Shown piece after piece: positions 57,420 to 64,000 of a stretch of DNA of 64,000 bases. Made by a program: the position numbers and the translations under genes. The notes under the pieces are model-generated. The model ran no database searches. It was not told the DNA's origin and saw only the letters and a list, made by a program, of their open reading frames with translations. Source of the DNA: Trujillonella humicola (lineage in GTDB: Bacteria; Actinomycetota; Actinomycetes; Mycobacteriales; Geodermatophilaceae); NCBI RefSeq assembly GCF_046233715.1, contig NZ_JBJNRJ010000006.1, forward strand, positions 62,001-126,000, in the 5' to 3' direction. The first letter of the stretch is position 1. Each line of letters starts with the position of its first letter.

Positions 57420-58957
57420 CCCTGCTGATCGCGATCGGCGGCCTCGCCGTCCTGGTCCTCGCGCTGGTGCTGTTCGTGCTCAGCCGGATCAAGGTCGCCG
57501 GGCCCAACCAGGCCTTCATCGTCACCGGTCGCCACGGGCGGGAGATCACCGACTCCTCCGGCGTCGTCTCCCGGGACGCCTCCGGACAGAAGGTGGTCAT
57601 GGGCGCCAGCGTCTTCGTGCTGCCCGTCGTGCAGAAGCTGCACACGATGGACCTGTCCAGCCGGCGCATCCCGGTCGGGATCCGGGGGGCGGTGTCCAAG
57701 CAGGGCGTGAAGTGCGACCTCGAGGGCGTGGCGATCGTCAAGGTCGGCGGCAGCGAGGGCGCCATCCGGGCGGCGGCCCAGCGCTTCCTCAACCAGCAGG
57801 GCGGCATCGACACCTTCACCTCGGAGGTGCTGGCCGGTGCCCTGCGCTCCATCGTGGGCCGGCTGACGATCGAGGAGATCATCCGCGACCGGGCGGCCTT
57901 CGCCTCCGCCGTCGCCGAGGAGGCCGAGTCCTCCCTCACCGGCCAGGGCCTGGTCCTCGACACCTTCCAGCTGCAGGACATCCAGGCCGAGGGCACCTAC
58001 CTGGCCGACCTGGGGCGGCCCGAGGCCGCGCGGGTGCTCAAGGAGGCCAGCATCGCCGAGGCCCGCGCCCGCCAGGCCGCCCAGCAGGAGCAGCTGCTCG
58101 CCGACGAGGCGATCGCGGTGGCCCAGCGGCAGCTCGCGCTGCGGCAGGCGGAGATCAGCGCCGAGACCGACGCCGCCAAGGCCAAGGCGGCCGCCGCCGG
58201 GCCGCTCGCGCAGGCCGCGCAGGACCAGGCGATCCTCAGCGAGCAGGAGAAGGTCGCCGTCCGCACCGCGGCCCTGACCGAGCGGCAGCTGGACACGCAG
58301 GTCCGCCGCCCGGCCGACGCCGAGCGCTACCGGGTCGAGCAGGAGGCCGAGGCGCGCAAGAACGCCGCGATCCTCGCCGCCGAGGCCGAGCGGCAGGCCA
58401 CGATCGCCGCCGCCCAGGCCTCCGCCGAGCAGGCGAAGCTCTCCGGCGAGGGCGAGCGGGCCCGGAGGTCGGCGCTGGCCGAGGCCGAGGCGATCGAAGG
58501 CGCCAAGCGCGGTGAGGCCGAGAAGCTGCGCCGCCAGGCGATCGCCGACGCCGTCGAGCGGGAGGGCGCCGCGGAGGCCGCGGCGATCCTGGCCCGCGGG
58601 CAGGCCGAGGCCGAGGCGCTCGACGTGCGCGCCGAGGCGTTCGAGAAGTACGGCGAGGCGGCCATCCTGGAGATGCTGGTCAAGGTGCTGCCCGAGGTGG
58701 TCGGGGCCGCGGCCGCGCCGCTGTCCAGCGTCGACAAGATGACGGTCATCTCCGCCGACGGCGCGAACGCCCTCAGCCGGTCCGTGGCGTCGAACGTGGC
58801 GCAGGGCCTGCAGCTGTCCGGCGACCTGACCGGCCTGGACGTCAACGCGCTGCTGCGCCGCCTCTCCAAGGCCCAGGACGTCGCCGACGGTGCCGGCGTC
58901 ACCCGGATCCCGGTCGACGGCGGTGCCCCGGACGAGAACGGTTCCGCGCCCCGCTGA
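57416..58957 (+). CDS. flotillin family protein
   Basis: A 513-residue membrane scaffold protein. The N-terminal anchor is LLIAIGGLAVLVLALVLFVLSRIKVAGPNQAFIVTGR. The SPFH domain follows (VMGASVFVLPVVQKLHTMDLSSRRIPVGIRGAVSKQGVKCDLEGVAIVKVGG). A long Ala/Glu heptad-rich coiled coil (about 200-420) leads to EKYGEAAILEMLVKVLPEVVGAAAAPLSSVDKMTVIS, the flotillin tail. Its operon with NfeD is the classic arrangement. It probably organises membrane microdomains. Confidence 0.92.
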   Translation: MTLLIAIGGLAVLVLALVLFVLSRIKVAGPNQAFIVTGRHGREITDSSGVVSRDASGQKVVMGASVFVLPVVQKLHTMDLSSRRIPVGIRGAVSKQGVKCDLEGVAIVKVGGSEGAIRAAAQRFLNQQGGIDTFTSEVLAGALRSIVGRLTIEEIIRDRAAFASAVAEEAESSLTGQGLVLDTFQLQDIQAEGTYLADLGRPEAARVLKEASIAEARARQAAQQEQLLADEAIAVAQRQLALRQAEISAETDAAKAKAAAAGPLAQAAQDQAILSEQEKVAVRTAALTERQLDTQVRRPADAERYRVEQEAEARKNAAILAAEAERQATIAAAQASAEQAKLSGEGERARRSALAEAEAIEGAKRGEAEKLRRQAIADAVEREGAAEAAAILARGQAEAEALDVRAEAFEKYGEAAILEMLVKVLPEVVGAAAAPLSSVDKMTVISADGANALSRSVASNVAQGLQLSGDLTGLDVNALLRRLSKAQDVADGAGVTRIPVDGGAPDENGSAPR

Positions 58958-58973
58958 CCCCTCGCCGGAATGG

Positions 58974-59227
58974 CCACTTCGGCGGTCACCGGTGACGGCG
59001 GGCGACCACCCCGGTGCCGCCGCCGGGGGCCCGGGGGGGGGGGGGGGGGGGGGGGGCCCGGGCCCGGCGGGGGGGCGTCGGGGGGGCAGGNNNNNNNNNN
59101 CCGCGGGGCGCGCGGCCCACCCCCGCGGGCCCCGCCCGGGGGCCCCCGCCCCCCCCGGCCCCGCCCCCCCCCGGCGCCCGCAGCGCGGCACTGCCGGGGC
59201 ACGGCGGAGCCCGGGCGGGGCGGCCGG
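58974..59227. other. low-complexity G/C runs flanking a 10-N assembly gap
   Basis: Ns occupy 59091-59100. On the left a run of over 20 G appears near 59032-59056; on the right C- and G-runs extend to about 59175. The stretch looks like poor-quality read ends and holds no supportable gene. The gap size is arbitrary, so genes may be missing between the flotillin and helicase genes. Confidence 0.85.
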
Positions 59228-60958
59228 TCAGGCCTCGGTGAGCGCGGTGCCGGGCAGCCAGTCGGCGTCGAGCAGCTCGGCGATCTCCTGCAGCGACGCG
59301 GTGTCCGCGCCCGCCGTGGAGCCGCTGACCGCGAGCCGCTCGACCATGACCCGGGCGACCTGCTCCTCGACGGTGTCCTCGGCGAAGGCGACCCGCCACG
59401 GCGAGGACTGCCCGTCCCGGTGGGTGCGGCCGGTGACCTGGCGGGCCTGGATGCCGGAGAACCGCGGCTGGTGGAACAGCCCGACCCGCGGGGTCGCCGT
59501 GGCGGACGTGCCGCCGGGCAGCAGCTCCCCGGCGTGCAGGCTGATCGACGCCGTCACGGTGAACACGCAGACCGGGGCCGCGCCGGTCTGGAAGCGCAGC
59601 CGCTCGGCCTCGACGTCGAACCGGTCGCGCCCGTAGATGCCGGCGACGGCGACCCCGGCGTCCTGCAGCGCCTCCCGGATCGGGTCGGCTGCGGTCTCGA
59701 CGAACTCGACGGACACGGCCACCTGCCGCTCGGCCTCGACCTGGGCGCGCACCCAGTCGACGGTCGCCGGCACCCGGATGAGCCCGGCCTTCTGCCGGAA
59801 CCGCAGCAGGGCGGCGCGGCCACGGGCGGTCTGCCGGCTCCGGCGGGCCAGCTGCATCTCGGCCCGGAACTCGTGCCACTCGGCCTCGTAGCTCGCCCGC
59901 TCGGCCGGGCTCAGCGCCACCGCCGTGCCGCTGACGGTCACCGGCCCCCACGGCGCCGAGCGGTGCAGCGCGGCGGGCGGGTCGCCGGCGGTCAGCCACT
60001 CCTGGAGCCGGTCGAGGTCGGCGCGGCGCTCCTCGGCGTCCTCGGTCCAGGTCCAGCCGTAGCGGCCGCGTTCCACGTGGAACCCGTGCTCGGCGAGCCG
60101 CGCGGGGAGGTCGGCCCACGCGCGCAGCGGCTCACCGGCCCGCGCGGCGAACTGCGGGGCCAGGTAGGGCAGCTCGAGCGGGGTGTGCGCCGGGGTGGCG
60201 GTCGCGGCGACGACGAACGGGGCGTCCTTCGCACGGGCCGCGCCGGAGACCGCCTTCCAGTGCCTCCACCGCTGGGTGGTCGTGTGCCGGACCATGTGCG
60301 CCTCGTCGCCGATGACGACGTCGAACGGCGGCGCCGTCTTCAGCAGCGCCGACACCTTCGCCAGCCGGTCCCAGGTCGTGACGCACCAGCGCAGCCCGCC
60401 GTCGCCGAAGCCGGCGATCGAGCGGCTCCAGTGCGGGATGGTGATGGCGGCCGGGCGGTCGGCGACGACGAGGACCCGGTCCCCGCCGCGCAGCTCGCAG
60501 ATCTCCCGCGCGGCCATGATCGCCGTCCCGGTCTTGCCGACGCCGGGGTCGTCGCCGAGCAGGAACACCCGGTGCCCGGCCGCGGCGCTCGCCACGACCG
60601 CCTCGGCGCCGGTGCACTGCTCCTCGCGCGGCTCCAGCGACGTTCCCGGCGGCAGCGGCCGGGGCTCCTCGTTGAGCTCGTCCTCCAGGAACCGCTCGAG
60701 CGTGTACGGCGGCGGGTCGTAGGGCGCCAGGGGCGGTGGCAGCGCGCGGCCCACGTACACGTGCGCCTGCAGTCCGGGGTGCCACACCGCCCCCGGCGCC
60801 GGGGCGCGGAACGGGACGGCGAGCACCCACACCCGCTCGCCCGGGCCGGCGGTGGGCAGATCGGGTGCGGGCTGCCGGCGGGCGGGTGCCCGCCGCCTCG
60901 GGGCGGTGCGGGTCGTGCCGCCCGCTCGGGTGGTGGTCCGGCGGCGCCGTGCGGGCAT
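59228..60958 (-). CDS. SNF2-type DEAD/DEAH-like helicase
   Basis: A 576-residue superfamily 2 ATPase. Motif I is FLLGDDPGVGKTGTAIMAAREI. Motif II is FDVVIGDEAHMVRH. Motif III is FVVAATATPAHTPLELPYL. The C-terminal motif VI is QARQVTGRTHRDGQSSPW. SNF2-like proteins of this size are common in actinophages and related islands. A perfect parS is at 60070-60083 inside the gene. The N-terminal Arg/Pro/Gly-rich 35 residues are probably disordered. The end lies close to an assembly gap. Confidence 0.85.
   Translation of the reverse strand: MPARRRRTTTRAGGTTRTAPRRRAPARRQPAPDLPTAGPGERVWVLAVPFRAPAPGAVWHPGLQAHVYVGRALPPPLAPYDPPPYTLERFLEDELNEEPRPLPPGTSLEPREEQCTGAEAVVASAAAGHRVFLLGDDPGVGKTGTAIMAAREICELRGGDRVLVVADRPAAITIPHWSRSIAGFGDGGLRWCVTTWDRLAKVSALLKTAPPFDVVIGDEAHMVRHTTTQRWRHWKAVSGAARAKDAPFVVAATATPAHTPLELPYLAPQFAARAGEPLRAWADLPARLAEHGFHVERGRYGWTWTEDAEERRADLDRLQEWLTAGDPPAALHRSAPWGPVTVSGTAVALSPAERASYEAEWHEFRAEMQLARRSRQTARGRAALLRFRQKAGLIRVPATVDWVRAQVEAERQVAVSVEFVETAADPIREALQDAGVAVAGIYGRDRFDVEAERLRFQTGAAPVCVFTVTASISLHAGELLPGGTSATATPRVGLFHQPRFSGIQARQVTGRTHRDGQSSPWRVAFAEDTVEEQVARVMVERLAVSGSTAGADTASLQEIAELLDADWLPGTALTEA
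60070..60083. other. parS: parS-like site 5, inside the helicase gene
   Basis: Perfect GTTCCACGTGGAAC palindrome encoding part of GFHVERG on the minus strand. It lies about 55 kb from the parA-proximal sites, still within the origin-proximal region. Confidence 0.8.
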
Positions 60959-61029
60959 GGGTGCTCCCCCTCGTGGTCCGGCGGACGACGGTAGGCGGAC
61001 GCCTCCCCGCGATCTGGTGGAATCGCCGG

Positions 61030-61875
61030 GTGGACGTCGACCCGGAGGAACGGCTGCACGCGCGCACGGTCGGGGACGCCGGCCCGCGGGTGGCCTTCGT
61101 GCACGGGCTGTTCGGCCAGGGCCGGAACTGGACGACGATCGCCAAGGGCCTCGCCGACGGGCACCGGGTGACCCTGCTGGACCTGCCCAACCACGGGCAC
61201 TCGCCGTGGACCGACCGGGTCGACTACCTCGACATGGCCGGGCTGGTGGCCGCCGAGATGGAGTCGTTCGGCGAGCCGGTGACGCTGGTGGGCCACTCGA
61301 TGGGCGGCAAGGTGGCCATGCAGCTGGCGCTGCGCCGGCCGGAGCTGCTGCGGGCGCTCGTGGTCGTCGACATCGCCCCGGTCGAGTACCCGGTCTCGGG
61401 CGGGCGCACCGACGACCCCGACGAGGAGGCCTCTCCCTTCGCGGCGTTCATCGCCGCGATGCGGGCCGTCGACCTGGACGGGCTCGAGACCCGCGACGAG
61501 GCCGACGCGGCGCTGCGCGAGGCGGTGCCCAGCCCGATGGTGCGCTCGTTCCTCCTGCAGTCGCTGGTGCGGGGCGGGTCCGGGCCGGACGGCGGCTGGC
61601 GGTGGCGGCTCAACCTGGACCTGCTCGGCCGCGACCTCGAGGAGCTGCGCGGCTTCCCCGAACCACCGCCCGGCGCGACCTACGAGGGTCCGGTGCTCTG
61701 GGTGGCCGGCGCGACCAGCCACTACGTGCTGCCGGAGGACCGCGCGCGCATGCACGAGCTCTTCCCCCGCACCCGGCTGGTGCGGATCAGGGACGCCGGG
61801 CACTGGGTGCACTCCGAGCAGCCCGAGGTCTTCCTGGAGACCCTGCGGAGGTTCCTGGCCTCCGTCGAGGACTGA
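61030..61875 (+). CDS. alpha/beta hydrolase (YbfF-like esterase)
   Basis: A 281-residue hydrolase. VAFVHGLFGQGRNWTTIAKGLADGHRVTLLDLPNHGHSPWTDRVDYLDMA is the N-terminal block, with the oxyanion-type HGLFGQ. TLVGHSMGGKVAMQLALRRPE is the nucleophile elbow. The His is in IRDAGHWVHSEQPEVF. Related to YbfF/ABHD11 esterases. GTG start without a ribosome site. It is divergent from the helicase. Confidence 0.88.
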   Translation: MDVDPEERLHARTVGDAGPRVAFVHGLFGQGRNWTTIAKGLADGHRVTLLDLPNHGHSPWTDRVDYLDMAGLVAAEMESFGEPVTLVGHSMGGKVAMQLALRRPELLRALVVVDIAPVEYPVSGGRTDDPDEEASPFAAFIAAMRAVDLDGLETRDEADAALREAVPSPMVRSFLLQSLVRGGSGPDGGWRWRLNLDLLGRDLEELRGFPEPPPGATYEGPVLWVAGATSHYVLPEDRARMHELFPRTRLVRIRDAGHWVHSEQPEVFLETLRRFLASVED

Positions 61876-61878
61876 GCC

Positions 61879-62112
61879 TCAGCCCGCCACGCGGGCGCAC
61901 TCCGCGCACCGGGCCGCGTCGGGGACGTCGAGCCAGTCCCGGTCCGCGGAGACCTCGACCAGCAGGCCGCACTCGGAGGCGGTCAGCCCGTCGACCACGG
62001 GCCGCGAGACGGCGTGCCGCGGGCCGGGCGCGGTCGCCGTGGACCCCTCGGTGCCGGCGGCCGAGGCCACCGCGTACAGGCGGGAGGTGGTCGCGTAGAG
62101 GCTCGCCGTCAT
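61879..62112 (-). CDS. small hypothetical protein with CxxC
   Basis: A 77-residue protein of unknown function. The second half has SECGLLVEVSADRDWLDVPDAARCAECARVAG with one Cys pair that may bind a metal. The ATG at 62112 (MTASLYATTSRLYAVASA) is chosen; an in-frame upstream start would add 26 residues. It is convergent with the esterase gene and only 3 bp from its stop. Confidence 0.5.
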   Translation of the reverse strand: MTASLYATTSRLYAVASAAGTEGSTATAPGPRHAVSRPVVDGLTASECGLLVEVSADRDWLDVPDAARCAECARVAG

Positions 62113-62258
62113 GCACCCAGCATCGGACGTGGACATGACGAAGCGATGACGGCGACCGGACCGTTCGCCGACTCCTCGTCGCACGGGCACCGGCGACCGG
62201 GGCGGTAGGCGGATCCCGACCCCTGGAGCCGGCCGCCGGTCGCTGCCATCCTGGGGCG

Positions 62259-63128
62259 GTGACCAGCGAGTTCGTCGTGCACCGGCCGGCCGGGCTGCTG
62301 CGCGGGCCGGTCGCCGCCGCTGTCGGCTACGGCCAGGTCGGCCTCGAGCCGGGGGTCCACCGCGGGCTCCCCTCCCCCACGCTCACGCTGGTCGTCACCC
62401 TCGGCGACCCGCTGGAGCTCGTCGCCCACCCCGACCCCGCGCAGGCCCCGGGCCGGTACGACGCGCTGGTGGGTGGCCTGCACACGGCTCCTGCGCTCAT
62501 CGCCCACCCGGGCCGGCAGGCCGGCCTCCAGCTGGGCCTGGACCCGCTCGGCGCCCGCCGGCTGCTCGGCGTCCCCGCCGGCGAGCTGGCGTCGCTGGAC
62601 TGCGCTCTCGCCGAGGTCCTGGGCGGCGCCGCCGACGAGCTGGTGGAGCGGGTCCGCGAGGCCGGCAGCTGGCCGGCGCGGTTCGCGGCGGCCGACGGCG
62701 TCCTCACCCGTGCGGTCCTGTCCCGGGCCGCCCGGGTCCGCCCGGACCCGCCGGCCGAGGTGGGCGAGGCCTGGCGGCTGACCCTGGCGTCGGGCGGGCG
62801 GCTGCGGGTGGCCGAGCTCGCCCGGCGGGTCGGGTGGTCGCAGCGGCACCTCACCGCCCGCTTCCGGGCCGAGACCGGCCTGGGGCCCAAGGAGGCGGCG
62901 CGGGTGGTCCGCTTCGACCGCGCGCGGCGCGCGCTGGCCCGCCGGGTCGCGGCCGGCGCCCCGCCGGACCTCGCCGGGCTCGCCGCCGCGGCCGGCTACG
63001 CCGACCAGTCGCACCTCACCCGCGACTGGCGGGCGTTCAGCGGGCTCTCCCCGCTGCGCTGGCTGGACGCGGAGTTCGGATTCGTCCAAGACGGCGGGGT
63101 CGTCCCCGCGGCAGGGTCGGCGGCATGA
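62259..63128 (+). CDS. AraC family transcriptional regulator
   Basis: A 289-residue regulator starting with GTG. The C-terminal AraC double helix-turn-helix reads GGRLRVAELARRVGWSQRHLTARFRAETGLGPKEAARVVRFDRARRAL (about 180-230), then DLAGLAAAAGYADQSHLTRDWRAFSGLSPLRWLD (about 240-275). The N-terminal ligand domain is Leu/Gly-rich and unassigned. The ATG of the VOC gene overlaps its stop, so the two are coupled. Confidence 0.9.
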   Translation: MTSEFVVHRPAGLLRGPVAAAVGYGQVGLEPGVHRGLPSPTLTLVVTLGDPLELVAHPDPAQAPGRYDALVGGLHTAPALIAHPGRQAGLQLGLDPLGARRLLGVPAGELASLDCALAEVLGGAADELVERVREAGSWPARFAAADGVLTRAVLSRAARVRPDPPAEVGEAWRLTLASGGRLRVAELARRVGWSQRHLTARFRAETGLGPKEAARVVRFDRARRALARRVAAGAPPDLAGLAAAAGYADQSHLTRDWRAFSGLSPLRWLDAEFGFVQDGGVVPAAGSAA

Positions 63129-63532
63129 CCGCACCGCAGAACACCCCGTCCCCCACCGTCTGGCCCGCCTTCCGCGCCAGCGACGCCCCCGCCCTGATCC
63201 GCTGGCTGGTCGACGTCCTCGGTTTCGAGGAGACGCTCGTCGTCCGCGACGGCGACCTGGTGACCCACGCCGAGCTCGCCTGGCCGCCCGGCGGCGGGGT
63301 GATGCTCGGCTCGGCCCGGGACGACGGCGGCTGGGACGTGAAGCCCGGCGTGAGCGGCGCCTACCTGGTGACCGACGACGTCGAGGCGGTCTGGGCGCGG
63401 GTGCAGGCCGCCGGCGCCGACGTCCTGCGCCCGCTGCAGTCCCCGCCGTACGGCGGGCTCGAGTTCTCCGTGCGCGACCCCGAGGGCAACAGCTGGAGCG
63501 TCGGCAGCTACCGGGGCGAGCCGCGGCGGTGA
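63125..63532 (+). CDS. VOC (glyoxalase/bleomycin-resistance-fold) protein
   Basis: A 135-residue VOC-superfamily protein. The paired beta-alpha-beta units (FRASDAPALIRWLVDVLGFEETLVVRDGDLVTHAELAWPPGGGVMLGS and GAYLVTDDVEAVWARVQAAGADVLRPLQSPPYGGLEFSVRDPEGNSWSVG) resemble the PhnB-like group. Substrate unknown. It overlaps the AraC stop (ATGA) and the next gene (GTGA). The three genes are probably one transcript. Confidence 0.87.
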   Translation: MTAPQNTPSPTVWPAFRASDAPALIRWLVDVLGFEETLVVRDGDLVTHAELAWPPGGGVMLGSARDDGGWDVKPGVSGAYLVTDDVEAVWARVQAAGADVLRPLQSPPYGGLEFSVRDPEGNSWSVGSYRGEPRR

Positions 63533-63858
63533 CCCCCGACGACGTCCGTGCGATCGCCCTCGGCCTCCCGGAGGTGACCGAGGGCGACCACCACGGCCGC
63601 CGCGCCTTCCGGCTGGGGACGCGGGTGCTCGCCACGCAGTGGACCGGCACGCAGCTGAACGTGCTGGTCGACGAGTCCACCGCGCGGGCCGCCGAGGGCG
63701 GGCCGTGCGAGCTGCTGTGGTGGGGCAGGACGCTGTCCGGCGTCCGCGTGGACCTCACCGCGGCGACGCCGGACCTGGTCGCGGACCTGCTCGAGGAGGC
63801 CTGGGCCCGCCGTGCCCCCGCCCGGCTGCTGCGGGAGCGGGGCCCGGGTCGCCGCTGA
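63529..63858 (+). CDS. MmcQ/YjbR family DNA-binding-like protein
   Basis: A 109-residue protein of the YjbR/MmcQ fold. TPDDVRAIALGLPEVTEGDHHGRRAFRLGTRVLATQWTGTQLNVLV is the typical beginning, ending DLTAATPDLVADLLEEAWARRAPARLL. Members are assumed to bind DNA; no function is established. It starts with GTG overlapping the VOC stop. Confidence 0.85.
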   Translation: MTPDDVRAIALGLPEVTEGDHHGRRAFRLGTRVLATQWTGTQLNVLVDESTARAAEGGPCELLWWGRTLSGVRVDLTAATPDLVADLLEEAWARRAPARLLRERGPGRR

Positions 63859-63884
63859 CCGGGCCGGGGCGCGAGGATCGGCGC

Positions 63885-64000
63885 ATGAGCGACGTCCGTG
63901 CCGGTCAGCCCGCCCAGCCCAGCGACCTGGTCGACGTCGCGTCCCTGGTCACCGCCTACTACACGCTGCGGCCGGACCCGGCCGAGCCGGCGCAGCAGGT
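63885..64000 (+). CDS. pgm: phosphoglucomutase, N-terminal fragment at window edge
   Basis: Thirty-eight codons are visible: SDVRAGQPAQPSDLVDVASL then VTAYYTLRPDPAEPAQQ, the usual N-terminus of alpha-D-glucose phosphate-specific phosphoglucomutases, where FGTSGHRG follows shortly. The enzyme interconverts glucose-1-phosphate and glucose-6-phosphate. The catalytic serine lies outside the window. The ATG is at 63885. Confidence 0.75.
   Translation, partial: MSDVRAGQPAQPSDLVDVASLVTAYYTLRPDPAEPAQQ

Noticed and set aside
59032..59056. Poly-G run as a biological element
   Set aside because: It adjoins an N gap and low-complexity G/C runs typical of failing reads; treated as assembly artefact.
1..64000. 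tRNA, rRNA or CRISPR array
   Set aside because: No cloverleaf, rRNA signature or regularly spaced repeat was seen by eye; a small structured RNA cannot be excluded without a covariance search.

Overview
The window is origin-proximal chromosome of a very GC-rich actinobacterium, most like Geodermatophilaceae (Blastococcus, Geodermatophilus or Modestobacter). That placement is inferred from gene order, GTG/TTG starts, leaderless TANNNT promoters and parS sites; no database search was possible. The sequence comes from a draft assembly, with a 10-N gap at 59091-59100.

Origin block (1-20854): a 5'-partial dnaA on the minus strand, then rpmH-rnpA-yidD-yidC-jag-rsmG-parA-parB on the plus strand (ribosome and RNA processing, membrane insertion, segregation). 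A minus-strand block follows: a D-Ala-D-Ala ligase-like enzyme coupled to an aminotransferase, cwlM, trxA, trxB, a murJ-associated pseudokinase, murJ, a large DUF6049 secreted protein and a Nudix hydrolase. Divergent pcnA closes the block. This order matches the conserved actinobacterial oriC flank, but no sigM/anti-sigma pair is present. MurJ and its pseudokinase, fused in mycobacteria, are separate genes here.

Second conserved block (20946-39825): a DUF559-type gene bracketed by 29-bp direct repeats, an MFS transporter, yqgE, a lipoprotein, ino1, padR with a near-perfect operator, a DUF5318 gene, a class A PBP, a GT87-type glycosyltransferase, an endonuclease IV, a secreted anchored protein, rpsF-ssb-rpsR-rplI and dnaB. 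dnaB carries two complete inteins. Upstream of it lie a cluster of DnaA-box-like sites, a sigma70-like promoter and a perfect actinobacterial LexA box.

Accessory region (39826-64000): synteny with other actinobacterial origins ends after dnaB. First comes a presumed catabolic cluster behind a 16-bp palindrome (alpha/beta hydrolase, frameshifted acyl-CoA synthetase, amidohydrolase-2, MIP18-Dabb fusion, TetR, quinone reductase). Next is a NrtR/SPFH/NAD-kinase-like module with twin operators. Then follow a DM13 protein, a fatty-acid desaturase with its ferredoxin reductase and a PucR regulator, a methyltransferase, a flavin/F420-type oxidoreductase, dinB, NfeD-flotillin, an SNF2-type helicase, a YbfF-like esterase, an AraC-VOC-YjbR string and the start of a phosphoglucomutase gene.

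Two sequence families run through the window. One is exact or near-exact GTTCCACGTGGAAC palindromes (parS-like), four perfect copies and one with a single mismatch. The other is a stem-loop repeat that starts AAGGACCCC just after the stop codon of five genes and probably acts as a terminator.
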